DNA of 64,000 nucleotides from Lasioglossum baleicum (taxonomy: Eukaryota; Arthropoda; Insecta; Hymenoptera; Halictidae). The stretch covers positions 310,001 through 374,000 of the forward strand of contig NW_027469118.1 of NCBI RefSeq assembly GCF_051020765.1, written 5' to 3'. Positions 7,038 through 18,123 of this stretch are shown here, piece by piece. The first letter of the stretch is position 1; every line of letters begins with the position of its first letter. The translations under genes and the position numbers were made by a program. Under the pieces are notes generated by a model, which was given only the letters and a program-made list of their open reading frames with translations, did no database searches and was not told where the DNA came from.

Positions 7038-9241
7038 ATCTTGCTGCAGACTCACCAATTCCGCGCGTAAAAATCTCCGCCCCTCAATTACAAAAGAAGT
7101 GTGAATTTTTGTTGGACACGGGTTCGGAGATCAATTTAATTCGTGCGTCAAGTCTAGAACCAAATCTACCTATAGATTATACGGACACTATAGAAGTCCA
7201 AGGAATAACCGAGGGATCCATTCCAACTCTCGGTCAAATTAAAATACACTTACAGGGTCAAAACCCTATTGAATTTCATGTCTTGGAAGAAAACTTCCCA
7301 ATTAACATCGACGGAATCCTCGGTTCTCCCTTCTTCAGAACAGGAGCCGAGATCTCCTTTGCGAATGAATACATTACGATAGGAAACATTCGGGTTCCCT
7401 TCTCGAACCCTCGCGCGCCCACGGCTGAGCCTCGCGATAAATTGGCAGCAGAGGTTATTTCAATGCCTTCGTCTATGACCAACGATCTCGTTAAAACTCC
7501 AGCCGCCAAGCGTGAGGAACATTCGGCAAGGAACGTTCGAGTGTCTTCCTCAAATCCTCGTGCACCCGCGGTCAGACCTTGCAGAGCCCCGGTGACGGAG
7601 GTTATTTCAATGCCTCCTCGGGATTCGATCGAGTACTCCCTAGAGAAAAACGCCGTGAAAAGCCGGCCGGAATCGAAGGAGACTCGAGAGATATCGGAGT
7701 ACACTGCGAGAAGTCGGATCGTGGAGCGTGAGGATCGAGTCCGAACAAAGACTCCTCCGAAATCCGAAGAATTCGTCCTCGAACCTCGTACCGTTGCGTG
7801 CATAGCGGTCGACGTCGAAGGACCTAAACAGGGATATATCCGCCGTGTTAACGTAGCGCCGGATGTATTCCTGGGTGACTGCGTTGTCACCAATCGTAAA
7901 GGCAAAGCGAGCCTCCGGTGTTTTAACACCTCGTCGGAAAGAGTTTCATTTCGATTGCCCCCATTGGAGATGGAAGAAATCGAGTCGTACTCTTCCGACC
8001 TTTCTAATTCCGGGAACCATCCCGACGCATTCGGTAACCATCCCGACCTTTCTACTTCCGGGTATCATCCCGACGTATTCGGTAACCATCCCGACCTTTC
8101 TACTTCCGGGTATCGTCCCGACGTATTCGGTAACCATCCCGACCTTACTAACTCCGGTAACCAGCCCGATTCTTATACTAACTCCGGTAACCAGCCCGAT
8201 TCTCATACTAACTCCGGTAACCAGCCCGATTCTCATACTAACTCCGGTAACCAGCCCGATTCTTATACTAACTCCGGTAACCAGCCCGATTCTCATACTA
8301 ACTCCGGTAACCAGCCCGATTCTTATACTAACTCCGGTAACCAGCCCGATTCTTATACTAACTCCGGTAACCAGCCCGATCCTTATTCTAACTCCGGTAA
8401 CCAGCCCGATCAATTCCAAGACCAACTCCATTCTTACGACAATCAAAGATCTTCAAGACCCATATGTAAGCAGTTCTGTTCTATATTGCACAATAAATCC
8501 AGTGACAGTTCTAAACCAGAGAAGGATATCAAAGTCTCCAAAGTAAAAGAACTTCATAACTTACTTCGAAATCATATCTTTGATGATCCACAGAAACTCG
8601 ATTCCTTTCAACTTCCATCTGCACGTTGCCATGCGAAGCGAAACGAATACGATAAAATTAATCTCTGCGCTACAGCGAAATACGCGTCAGCAAGAAAGCA
8701 ATATAAATCCGAGTACCCTCGCGATAACGGATATTCCTATGAGAATAAGCGAGCGAAATTCGAAGCCCAGCATCGGCAAAATCTCCTTCGACCACCGGAA
8801 GATATAGAACAGGTATTCCTACTCAAAGAACCCTGCAAGGGCAAATTCGATGCGCAATATACGGGTCCACATGAAATCTGCGACATCTTAGACTCAAACA
8901 ATGTAAAAATTAAAGTAGGGAACCATTTTAAGATTGTACATGCAAACAAACTCAAGCGTGCGCCGAATAATCCAACGCAAACCCCGCGTCAGCGAAACGA
9001 GACACTCATCTGGAAGAAGATAAGAAAAGACAAAAGTGACAGTGACACCAGTGATTCCCCACCCACCCAAAACCCAACTATGCAAAATGAACAAAGCGAA
9101 ATACATTACAAAACCAGCCCCAGCCCCACGTGCCGACACCGACAACATTTCAGTGCGACCAGTGTTTCGTACAAATATAGGAAATACTCGCCGAGAACTG
9201 TGCTCCCTGCGCGGAGTACCCCCGGACGATGCTTCGCATGA
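6908..9241 (+). CDS. pol: -1 frame polyprotein without RT/integrase (A2)
   Basis: Same domain order as the A1 copy: retropepsin (LLDTGSE near 7109), spacer, three 16-aa and nine 10-aa repeats, filler in place of RT/RNase H/integrase, then the GPY/F-like module. Near 9103 an indel shifts the frame, so the last ~45 residues differ from the family tail. The normal tail (KPAPAPRADTDNISV...) is still open in another frame up to 9245. The copy is non-autonomous, and its own gag is broken. Confidence 0.75.
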   Translation, partial: GKRVRPPDRSQPQAGGRIFNSNYSPHPNSYPDERPVRRFVSAVNLAADSPIPRVKISAPQLQKKCEFLLDTGSEINLIRASSLEPNLPIDYTDTIEVQGITEGSIPTLGQIKIHLQGQNPIEFHVLEENFPINIDGILGSPFFRTGAEISFANEYITIGNIRVPFSNPRAPTAEPRDKLAAEVISMPSSMTNDLVKTPAAKREEHSARNVRVSSSNPRAPAVRPCRAPVTEVISMPPRDSIEYSLEKNAVKSRPESKETREISEYTARSRIVEREDRVRTKTPPKSEEFVLEPRTVACIAVDVEGPKQGYIRRVNVAPDVFLGDCVVTNRKGKASLRCFNTSSERVSFRLPPLEMEEIESYSSDLSNSGNHPDAFGNHPDLSTSGYHPDVFGNHPDLSTSGYRPDVFGNHPDLTNSGNQPDSYTNSGNQPDSHTNSGNQPDSHTNSGNQPDSYTNSGNQPDSHTNSGNQPDSYTNSGNQPDSYTNSGNQPDPYSNSGNQPDQFQDQLHSYDNQRSSRPICKQFCSILHNKSSDSSKPEKDIKVSKVKELHNLLRNHIFDDPQKLDSFQLPSARCHAKRNEYDKINLCATAKYASARKQYKSEYPRDNGYSYENKRAKFEAQHRQNLLRPPEDIEQVFLLKEPCKGKFDAQYTGPHEICDILDSNNVKIKVGNHFKIVHANKLKRAPNNPTQTPRQRNETLIWKKIRKDKSDSDTSDSPPTQNPTMQNEQSEIHYKTSPSPTCRHRQHFSATSVSYKYRKYSPRTVLPARSTPGRCFA

Positions 9242-9311
9242 ATGAGTGTGATGTCGAGTGTTGAGCGAGAAATTTCTTCCTTGTAAGAAATTTCTTTTCC
9301 GCGTTGGGAGG

Positions 9312-11257
9312 TGTTACGTCGTCCGATGTACGACGTTGGCCTTGTACACACACTATGTATACAAGGTCTGATCTGCATAAGATCCATACACCGTCCCCTA
9401 GACATAAGAGCATAGTATTAAGATCTCATTATTCTATTGTTCTAATCCTTATCTCCGTCTCTACCCATCACCATAACTTCACCTTGATCAACACCTTACC
9501 TCAGTTTCAACCCATCACCACGACACAAAATGCAATAAAGTATTGCATCACTCTGGAAGCATCTAGAAGCTTCTAGAAACGTCGAGAAGTCCAAAGACTG
9601 CTGCATCAGCAGTCCCACGCTCGTAGAGGGCAATAGGACAGCCACGAGACTGCAGCGTCAGCAGAAATGCACGTGCAGTCCCCGGGAGCGAAGACGCTGC
9701 TGCGTCAGCGGTTCTCCCACTCCGACGACTGAAGAACAATGAGACTGCAGCGTCAGCTATCCCCACTCCGAACGAAGGAGGCAAGGCAGAGCGGACGCTT
9801 GCATCAGTCCGCCTTCAGCCAGCGACTCGCACAGACGTGCCTACCTGGCCTCAGAGTCAGTTCGGCTTCAAGAGCAGACATGTTCAGTCTAGCTCCGCGA
9901 AAGTGAAGTGTGTCGATCCTTCACTCCTAATTCCAATTCCAATTCCAACTCTAACTCAACTCAACTCAAGTCCTAATTCTCATACATTATTCCTATAACA
10001 TATTACTATATCCATTATTCATTAATCCAATTACTACTTCTATTATAATACTACTTACATATTGTATACCAGTGTACTTACCAGTTCTTATTTAATATAT
10101 CGTTGTTATACCAGTGCTTCGATCTTGTTATTCTTGTGTTAGTTCAACACCATCTTCCAATTCAGTTCTTGCATCGAATATATTAAACTCGTGACATATC
10201 CGGACTTGGTCTAAAGTGCGCAGTGGAAACGCTGAGCCGCCAATAAGGAATTTGAAGCGAGTCATAGAGAAGTTCTCGTGCCACGTCTAGAATTGGTCTA
10301 AAGTGCGCAGTGGAAACGCTGAGCCGCCACTATAGACGTGAAGCGAGTTAACTACCTAAAAGGTTAATAACAAGTGGAAGTTCATTTTCATTATATTATT
10401 AATATTCCATCATTACTATTCCTTACCCATGCGACGCCCACGTCGAGCAGGACGCAAGTATCAACTTGCTAAATTGAGACGCGCGTTGAGAAATAAAGCG
10501 GTGCTCGATCAAATCATTGCCACTACCGAGTGGACAGAACTTCTGGGAACCACCGAGCACATTCCGTGTGACGCGTCCGATTACGTTTCTGTATACGGTT
10601 GCCCTTGCAACCCTCCTAAAGAGGTCAACCACGCGGACCTCTCGCGAGCTCCGACGCCAGTTCTACATCCGGTCGATTGTCCAGAGGTGATCGACATAGC
10701 CGACGACGACGACAGCCGAGACACGATCATCGTTCCCAGGGTCCGTTGCCGAATCATCCGTGACGTTCCTCTGCCAGCTCATCAACGTGTCGTCTTGCGG
10801 CCAGCATCCAAGGCCACTAACGTCGTCCCGAACCGAGCAGCAGCAACTCTGCCAGATCTTCCCCACCTCGAGGACATCTGTATAGAAGATCCGATGTACG
10901 ACACCTACTGTCAGTACCGCCAGTTCCTGCTGCAACAATATTATTAGGCGTTAATACAACATTGCGGTGAGTCGTATAATATCTTGTATAATTGTTGAAT
11001 CCTGTAAACTCACCGTTCTCGTTGCATCCTCTCGCGCGCGATTCTTGTCGGGACACTTCTTGTAACCGCGTCGGACGTTCTCTTCTTGACTGCATCCATA
11101 GCAATATCGGTTGTCCTAGTGCATATGACAGCCCGCGGCTGTCTCGGCACGAAAGACCACTCCTCATTTTAATCTTCATATCTCAACCGTCCGTCTGTCA
11201 CTGTTCTCTTTTCTCTCTCCTGGTACCTGTAACAAAAACACAGTGACGGACGTGACA
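9312..11257 (+). repeat. LTR-A, shared middle LTR of the dimer
   Basis: 1946 bp; I see no difference from 3602-5547. It serves as 3' LTR of A2 and 5' LTR of A3. Heat-shock element at 9555-9589. Confidence 0.92.
10429..10947 (+). CDS. LORF, LTR-encoded 172-aa protein (middle dimer LTR)
   Basis: Translation identical to the ORF at 4719-5237: basic N-terminus, CDASDYVSVYGCPC core at 47-60, VIDIADDDDS at 87-96, LLQQYY end. Lying exactly 5710 bp away, it reflects duplication of the unit rather than independent evidence of selection. Confidence 0.68.
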   Translation: MRRPRRAGRKYQLAKLRRALRNKAVLDQIIATTEWTELLGTTEHIPCDASDYVSVYGCPCNPPKEVNHADLSRAPTPVLHPVDCPEVIDIADDDDSRDTIIVPRVRCRIIRDVPLPAHQRVVLRPASKATNVVPNRAAATLPDLPHLEDICIEDPMYDTYCQYRQFLLQQYY

Positions 11258-11261
11258 AATT

Positions 11262-11278
11262 TGGCGCAGTCGGTAGGA
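11262..11278 (+). promoter_or_regulatory. Primer-binding site, tRNA-Ser type (A3)
   Basis: TGGCGCAGTCGGTAGGA, 4 nt after the LTR end. Confidence 0.8.
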
Positions 11279-11369
11279 CATCGAAGTGGTCGCCGATATT
11301 TGCATTAATAAGCCCCGACGCGTGTCAGTGCGAAGTTCACATTTCTAAATCCCATTTATATCTTTCAAA

Positions 11370-12747
11370 ATGTCTCGCCCAATCACGCGATCTCAAAAGG
11401 ATCTCCGAGCAGATCCTAACGCAGACCTTCCTCCAATGACCGAGGAAGAGTTACTCCTTTATGCGCAAGACCTCGCCCGTAGAGAGCAATATCTCAAAGA
11501 GGAAACTGATTTTATTGCCAAATTGCGTCTCAAATATGAAGAAGACGCACAAAACCAAAAGAATATGCTCGACGAAATACGAAAAGAGCTTCATAACATC
11601 CATAATCATCCATAATCATTAAATCACGAGTCAAACCCTACGTCAACAATCGCCTACACCAGGCCCTAGTAACGTCTCTAGTATGCGGGAACCTTCACCG
11701 CCAGAGCCACGCGAAGTCCCACAGTATGAACCTACTGGCAATTTCGCTCTAAAACAAGCCGCCGAGCTTGTCCCTAGATTCGACGGAACTTCGTCTTCCG
11801 TCCTACAATTCATACGTGCATGCAAACGCGCGCGTGACACCGTACCGGCCACTGCAGAGCGTGCCCTCACAAAATTGCTCTGCAATAAACTCCACGATCG
11901 TGCTTATGCCGCTATAGAAGGCCAGCACATATTCACAATTTCCGCACTATGCGAGAAATTACGAACAGTACTGGGCCCATACAAATTCGTTGACCAGTAC
12001 CGTGGCGATCTCGCGAGCGTACTCCAAGCTCCAAACGAGCACATCTTAGACTTCATCAATCGCGTTAAAGACCTTCGAACCGCGATTCAAGATGCCACAG
12101 ATATTGGCCTTGATTACGAAGAACTAGATCGCTTCGTAGTAGATTGTTTTCTACGAGGTCTCCTTCCCCAGCTGCGTGCCGAAGTGCTTCATTGCCCTTC
12201 GCGAAATCCTGCCACTGTTTTCGAAGCAGCCATCTCTGCTTACAGGCAGTATGAGTCAGACCAGACTCGTCGACGAGAACTGATCCGCGAAGAAAAACGA
12301 GTCAGCTTCTCTGATAACCGGCCGTATCGCCAGCGTTCCACGTACGAGTCCCCTCGTGACATTCCAGAGCGAACCCAAGAACGCCGCGATAACAGACCGG
12401 ACTCGTCTCAGCAGTCCTCAAGAAACTCAAACCGGGACTCTTATCGCTCCCCGACGCCGCAACGGCGATGGGAAAATAATCCTCGCGACCAAAACACATA
12501 CCGCGATGGTCGCACAGATCGCCCCTCAAGCCCTAACAAATTTTGCAACTACTGCAAAGTCCCCGGGCACGATATTCACGAGTGCCGTAAGCGCGCTTTT
12601 AATAATAATAGGAGGTCGGGAAACGAGTCCGGCCTCCCGACCGAAGCCAACCCCAGGCGGGAGGCCGCATCTTCAACTCAAACTACAGCCCGCACCCAAA
12701 CAGCTATCCGGACGAACGACCAGTCCGACGATTCGTCTCAGCAGTAA
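11370..12747 (+). pseudogene. gag: Gag, broken by the same 19-bp insertion (A3)
   Basis: Carries the same CATCCATAAT reiteration and premature TAA as A2 (first ORF 11370-11615, remainder open 11683-12747). Sharing the lesion means A2 and A3 descend from one defective molecule. The capsid-like region and CCHC knuckle remain in the downstream ORF. Confidence 0.8.
12618..12666 (+). promoter_or_regulatory. -1 frameshift signal (A3)
   Basis: GGGAAAC 12618-12624; stem 12631-12639 with 12658-12666. Confidence 0.8.
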
Positions 12748-14951
12748 ATCTTGCTGCAGACTCACCAATTCCGCGCGTAAAAATCTCCGCCCCTCAATTA
12801 CAAAAGAAGTGTGAATTTTTGTTGGACACGGGTTCGGAGATCAATTTAATTCGTGCGTCAAGTCTAGAACCAAATCTACCTATAGATTATACGGACACTA
12901 TAGAAGTCCAAGGAATAACCGAGGGATCCATTCCAACTCTCGGTCAAATTAAAATACACTTACAGGGTCAAAACCCTATTGAATTTCATGTCTTGGAAGA
13001 AAACTTCCCAATTAACATCGACGGAATCCTCGGTTCTCCCTTCTTCAGAACAGGAGCCGAGATCTCCTTTGCGAATGAATACATTACGATAGGAAACATT
13101 CGGGTTCCCTTCTCGAACCCTCGCGCGCCCACGGCTGAGCCTCGCGATAAATTGGCAGCAGAGGTTATTTCAATGCCTTCGTCTATGACCAACGATCTCG
13201 TTAAAACTCCAGCCGCCAAGCGTGAGGAACATTCGGCAAGGAACGTTCGAGTGTCTTCCTCAAATCCTCATGCACCCGCGGTCAGACCTTGCAGAGCCCC
13301 GGTGACGGAGGTTATTTCAATGCCTCCTCGGGATTCGATCGAGTACTCCCTAGAGAAAAACGCCGTGAAAAGCCGGCCGGAATCGAAGGAGACTCGAGAG
13401 ATATCGGAGTACACTGCGAGAAGTCGGATCGTGGAGCGTGAGGATCGAGTCCGAACAAAGACTCCTCCGAAATCCGAAGAATTCGTCCTCGAACCTCGTA
13501 CCGTTGCGTGCATAGCGGTCGACGTCGAAGGACCTAAACAGGGATATATCCGCCGTGTTAACGTAGCGCCGGATGTATTCCTGGGTGACTGCGTTGTCAC
13601 CAATCGTAAAGGCAAAGCGAGCCTCCGGTGTTTTAACACCTCGTCGGAAAGAGTTTCATTTCGATTGCCCCCATTGGAGATGGAAGAAATCGAGTCGTAC
13701 TCTTCCGACCTTTCTAATTCCGGGAACCATCCCGACGCATTCGGTAACCATCCCGACCTTTCTACTTCCGGGTATCATCCCGACGTATTCGGTAACCATC
13801 CCGACCTTTCTACTTCCGGGTATCGTCCCGACGTATTCGGTAACCATCCCGACCTTACTAACTCCGGTAACCAGCCCGATTCTTATACTAACTCCGGTAA
13901 CCAGCCCGATTCTCATACTAACTCCGGTAACCAGCCCGATTCTCATACTAACTCCGGTAACCAGCCCGATTCTTATACTAACTCCGGTAACCAGCCCGAT
14001 TCTCATACTAACTCCGGTAACCAGCCCGATTCTTATACTAACTCCGGTAACCAGCCCGATTCTTATACTAACTCCGGTAACCAGCCCGATCCTTATTCTA
14101 ACTCCGGTAACCAGCCCGATCAATTCCAAGACCAACTCCATTCTTACGACAATCAAAGATCTTCAAGACCCATATGTAAGCAGTTCTGTTCTATATTGCA
14201 CAATAAATCCAGTGACAGTTCTAAACCAGAGAAGGATATCAAAGTCTCCAAAGTAAAAGAACTTCATAACTTACTTCGAAATCATATCTTTGATGATCCA
14301 CAGAAACTCGATTCCTTTCAACTTCCATCTGCACGTTGCCATGCGAAGCGAAACGAATACGATAAAATTAATCTCTGCGCTACAGCGAAATACGCGTCAG
14401 CAAGAAAGCAATATAAATCCGAGTACCCTCGCGATAACGGATATTCCTATGAGAATAAGCGAGCGAAATTCGAAGCCCAGCATCGGCAAAATCTCCTTCG
14501 ACCACCGGAAGATATAGAACAGGTATTCCTACTCAAAGAACCCTGCAAGGGCAAATTCGATGCGCAATATACGGGTCCACATGAAATCTGCGACATCTTA
14601 GACTCAAACAATGTAAAAATTAAAGTAGGGAACCATTTTAAGATTGTACATGCAAACAAACTCAAGCGTGCGCCGAATAATCCAACGCAAACCCCGCGTC
14701 AGCGAAACGAGACACTCATCTGGAAGAAGATAAGAAAAGACAAAAGTGACAGTGACACCAGTGATTCCCCACCCACCCAAAACCCAACTATGCAAAATGA
14801 ACAAAGCGAAATACATTACAAAACCAGCCCCAGCCCCACGTGCCGACACCGACAACATTTCAGTGCGACCAGTGTTTCGTACAAATATAGGAAATACTCG
14901 CCGAGAACTGTGCTCCCTGCGCGGAGTACCCCCGGACGATGCTTCGCATGA
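12618..14951 (+). CDS. pol: -1 frame polyprotein without RT/integrase (A3)
   Basis: Identical to the A2 polyprotein except for Arg to His in the post-protease spacer (base 13270 A instead of G). It has retropepsin, 3+9 repeats, filler, GPY/F-like module and the same frame-shifted tail. It is non-autonomous. Confidence 0.75.
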   Translation, partial: GKRVRPPDRSQPQAGGRIFNSNYSPHPNSYPDERPVRRFVSAVNLAADSPIPRVKISAPQLQKKCEFLLDTGSEINLIRASSLEPNLPIDYTDTIEVQGITEGSIPTLGQIKIHLQGQNPIEFHVLEENFPINIDGILGSPFFRTGAEISFANEYITIGNIRVPFSNPRAPTAEPRDKLAAEVISMPSSMTNDLVKTPAAKREEHSARNVRVSSSNPHAPAVRPCRAPVTEVISMPPRDSIEYSLEKNAVKSRPESKETREISEYTARSRIVEREDRVRTKTPPKSEEFVLEPRTVACIAVDVEGPKQGYIRRVNVAPDVFLGDCVVTNRKGKASLRCFNTSSERVSFRLPPLEMEEIESYSSDLSNSGNHPDAFGNHPDLSTSGYHPDVFGNHPDLSTSGYRPDVFGNHPDLTNSGNQPDSYTNSGNQPDSHTNSGNQPDSHTNSGNQPDSYTNSGNQPDSHTNSGNQPDSYTNSGNQPDSYTNSGNQPDPYSNSGNQPDQFQDQLHSYDNQRSSRPICKQFCSILHNKSSDSSKPEKDIKVSKVKELHNLLRNHIFDDPQKLDSFQLPSARCHAKRNEYDKINLCATAKYASARKQYKSEYPRDNGYSYENKRAKFEAQHRQNLLRPPEDIEQVFLLKEPCKGKFDAQYTGPHEICDILDSNNVKIKVGNHFKIVHANKLKRAPNNPTQTPRQRNETLIWKKIRKDKSDSDTSDSPPTQNPTMQNEQSEIHYKTSPSPTCRHRQHFSATSVSYKYRKYSPRTVLPARSTPGRCFA

Positions 14952-15021
14952 ATGAGTGTGATGTCGAGTGTTGAGCGAGAAATTTCTTCCTTGTAAGAAA
15001 TTTCTTTTCCGCGTTGGGAGG

Positions 15022-16967
15022 TGTTACGTCGTCCGATGTACGACGTTGGCCTTGTACACACACTATGTATACAAGGTCTGATCTGCATAAGATCCATACA
15101 CCGTCCCCTAGACATAAGAGCATAGTATTAAGATCTCATTATTCTATTGTTCTAATCCTTATCTCCGTCTCTACCCATCACCATAACTTCACCTTGATCA
15201 ACACCTTACCTCAGTTTCAACCCATCACCACGACACAAAATGCAATAAAGTATTGCATCACTCTGGAAGCATCTAGAAGCTTCTAGAAACGTCGAGAAGT
15301 CCAAAGACTGCTGCATCAGCAGTCCCACGCTCGTAGAGGGCAATAGGACAGCCACGAGACTGCAGCGTCAGCAGAAATGCACGTGCAGTCCCCGGGAGCG
15401 AAGACGCTGCTGCGTCAGCGGTTCTCCCACTCCGACGACTGAAGAACAATGAGACTGCAGCGTCAGCTATCCCCACTCCGAACGAAGGAGGCAAGGCAGA
15501 GCGGACGCTTGCATCAGTCCGCCTTCAGCCAGCGACTCGCACAGACGTGCCTACCTGGCCTCAGAGTCAGTTCGGCTTCAAGAGCAGACATGTTCAGTCT
15601 AGCTCCGCGAAAGTGAAGTGTGTCGATCCTTCACTCCTAATTCCAATTCCAATTCCAACTCTAACTCAACTCAACTCAAGTCCTAATTCTCATACATTAT
15701 TCCTATAACATATTACTATATCCATTATTCATTAATCCAATTACTACTTCTATTATAATACTACTTACATATTGTATACCAGTGTACTTACCAGTTCTTA
15801 TTTAATATATCGTTGTTATACCAGTGCTTCGATCTTGTTATTCTTGTGTTAGTTCAACACCATCTTCCAATTCAGTTCTTGCATCGAATATATTAAACTC
15901 GTGACATATCCGGACTTGGTCTAAAGTGCGCAGTGGAAACGCTGAGCCGCCAATAAGGAATTTGAAGCGAGTCATAGAGAAGTTCTCGTGCCACGTCTAG
16001 AATTGGTCTAAAGTGCGCAGTGGAAACGCTGAGCCGCCACTATAGACGTGAAGCGAGTTAACTACCTAAAAGGTTAATAACAAGTGGAAGTTCATTTTCA
16101 TTATATTATTAATATTCCATCATTACTATTCCTTACCCATGCGACGCCCACGTCGAGCAGGACGCAAGTATCAACTTGCTAAATTGAGACGCGCGTTGAG
16201 AAATAAAGCGGTGCTCGATCAAATCATTGCCACTACCGAGTGGACAGAACTTCTGGGAACCACCGAGCACATTCCGTGTGACGCGTCCGATTACGTTTCT
16301 GTATACGGTTGCCCTTGCAACCCTCCTAAAGAGGTCAACCACGCGGACCTCTCGCGAGCTCCGACGCCAGTTCTACATCCGGTCGATTGTCCAGAGGTGA
16401 TCGACATAGCCGACGACGACGACAGCCGAGACACGATCATCGTTCCCAGGGTCCGTTGCCGAATCATCCGTGACGTTCCTCTGCCAGCTCATCAACGTGT
16501 CGTCTTGCGGCCAGCATCCAAGGCCACTAACGTCGTCCCGAACCGAGCAGCAGCAACTCTGCCAGATCTTCCCCACCTCGAGGACATCTGTATAGAAGAT
16601 CCGATGTACGACACCTACTGTCAGTACCGCCAGTTCCTGCTGCAACAATATTATTAGGCGTTAATACAACATTGCGGTGAGTCGTATAATATCTTGTATA
16701 ATTGTTGAATCCTGTAAACTCACCGTTCTCGTTGCATCCTCTCGCGCGCGATTCTTGTCGGGACACTTCTTGTAACCGCGTCGGACGTTCTCTTCTTGAC
16801 TGCATCCATAGCAATATCGGTTGTCCTAGTGCATATGACAGCCCGCGGCTGTCTCGGCACGAAAGACCACTCCTCATTTTAATCTTCATATCTCAACCGT
16901 CCGTCTGTCACTGTTCTCTTTTCTCTCTCCTGGTACCTGTAACAAAAACACAGTGACGGACGTGACA
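15022..16967 (+). repeat. LTR-A, 3' LTR of the dimer
   Basis: 1946 bp, ends GTGACA at 16967, followed by the TSD CTCG. Heat-shock element at 15265-15299. Confidence 0.92.
16139..16657 (+). CDS. LORF, LTR-encoded 172-aa protein (3' dimer LTR)
   Basis: Third identical copy of the 172-aa ORF in the dimer, with its own ATG, the Cys-containing core, the acidic SUMO-interacting-like motif and the downstream splice-donor hairpin. Confidence 0.68.
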   Translation: MRRPRRAGRKYQLAKLRRALRNKAVLDQIIATTEWTELLGTTEHIPCDASDYVSVYGCPCNPPKEVNHADLSRAPTPVLHPVDCPEVIDIADDDDSRDTIIVPRVRCRIIRDVPLPAHQRVVLRPASKATNVVPNRAAATLPDLPHLEDICIEDPMYDTYCQYRQFLLQQYY

Positions 16968-17652
16968 CTCGTGCCACGTCTAGAATTGGTCTAAAGAGCG
17001 CAGTGGAAACGCTGAGCCGCCACTATAGACGTGAAGCGAGTTAACTACCAAAAAGGTTAATAACAAGTGGAAGTTCATTTTCATTATATTATTAATATTC
17101 CATCATTACTACTCCTTACCCATGCGACGCCCACGTCGAGCGGGACGCAAGTATCAACTTGCTAAATTGAGACGCGCGTTGAGAAATAAAGCGGTGCTCG
17201 ATCAAATCATTGCCACTACCGAGTGGACCGAACTTCTGGGAACCACCGAGCACATTCCGTGTGACGCGTCCGATTACGTTTCTGTATACGGTTGCCCTTG
17301 TAACCCTCCTAAAGAGGTCAACCACGCGGACCTCTCGCGAGCTCCGACGCCAGTTCTACATCCGGTCGATTGTCCAGAGGTGATCGACATAGCCGACGAC
17401 GACGACAGCCGAGACACGATCATCGTTCCCAGGGTCCGTTGCCGAATCATCCGTGACGTTCCTCTGCCAGCTCATCAACGTGTCATCTTGCGGCCAGCAT
17501 CCAAGGCCACTAATGTCGTCCCGAGGAGAGCAGCAGCAACTCTGCCAGATCTTCCCCACCTCGAGGACATCTGTATAGAAGACCCGATGTACGACACCTA
17601 CTGCCAGTACCGCCAGTTCCTGCTGCAACAATATTATTAGGCGTTAATACAG
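16968..17652 (+). repeat. 3' LTR of A1, second part
   Basis: Resumes with the duplicated CTCG at exactly the position where the first part stopped (3601) and ends at the solo LTR-B insertion. ACAG at 17649-17652 recurs at 19810-19813. Confidence 0.88.
17122..17640 (+). CDS. LORF, LTR-encoded 172-aa protein (A1 3' LTR)
   Basis: Intact 172-aa ORF differing from the dimer copies at only two residues (Val to Ile in QRVILRP, Asn to Arg in VVPRRAA). The basic N-terminus, Cys core and VIDIADDDDS motif are unchanged. The solo LTR-B inserted 12 bp after its stop codon, leaving the frame whole but separating it from the splice-donor hairpin. Confidence 0.68.
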   Translation: MRRPRRAGRKYQLAKLRRALRNKAVLDQIIATTEWTELLGTTEHIPCDASDYVSVYGCPCNPPKEVNHADLSRAPTPVLHPVDCPEVIDIADDDDSRDTIIVPRVRCRIIRDVPLPAHQRVILRPASKATNVVPRRAAATLPDLPHLEDICIEDPMYDTYCQYRQFLLQQYY

Positions 17653-17998
17653 TGTTACGTCGGACGACCTCCGACGTTGGTCGAATCGAGGACCGTACCT
17701 CGATTCTAGGCTAAGATTAAATATTAAGTACATAATACCTCTTAAACCCATCGCTATCAAACTCTTGTTCTAAATCTAATATCTCTTAAACCCATCACTA
17801 CTTCACCCACGACTTTCCCTAAACTTGTTCTAATACCCATCACTACTTAAATCTCGACTCTCCCAATTGTTCTAAACCCAACCACCACTCCAAACTCTCA
17901 ATCTTACCTAACACTTGTTCAAACCCTCATCTACACTTACAACTTGTTCAAATCCTCAACTCCGCTCGAGTAAACGCCACCTCGAGAACAAAGAGATC

Positions 17999-18123
17999 GC
18001 AACGTCAGCAGTCTTGCACGCGTCACCACTCTGTCGAGAGCGAGGACAAAGAGACTGCAACGTCAGCAGTCTTGCACCCGTCACCACTCCGACGAGCGAG
18101 GACAAAGGGACTGCAGCGTCAGC
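17999..18123 (+). promoter_or_regulatory. Array of three GCNNCGTCAGC motifs (LTR-B)
   Basis: GCAACGTCAGC (17999), GCAACGTCAGC (18057) and GCAGCGTCAGC (18113), spaced 56-58 bp. Same motif class as in LTR-A; repeated in the other LTR-B copies. Confidence 0.45.

Larger units (their letters stand above)
3602..16967 (+). mobile_element. Family-A dimer: LTR-int-LTR-int-LTR (copies A2 and A3)
   Basis: Three LTRs of exactly 1946 bp (3602-5547, 9312-11257, 15022-16967) alternate with two internal regions of 3764 bp, a perfect 5710-bp period. The whole unit is flanked by CTCG (3598-3601 and 16968-16971). The only difference I found between the periods is G7560 versus A13270. Both internal regions carry the same gag-breaking 19-bp insertion and the same frameshifted polyprotein tail. 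Likely origins are unequal LTR-LTR exchange after insertion, or integration of a multimeric DNA. An assembly duplication cannot be excluded. Confidence 0.85.

Noticed and set aside
3602..16967. Satellite array with 5.7-kb monomer
   Set aside because: Only two periods, each with LTR, PBS, gag and pol, and a target-site duplication at the outer ends; a retrotransposon dimer explains it.
17720..17970. AAACCC-rich repeats in LTR-B as telomeric DNA
   Set aside because: Units are imperfect, ~28 bp or longer and not TTAGG-type; they belong to the LTR and recur only with it.
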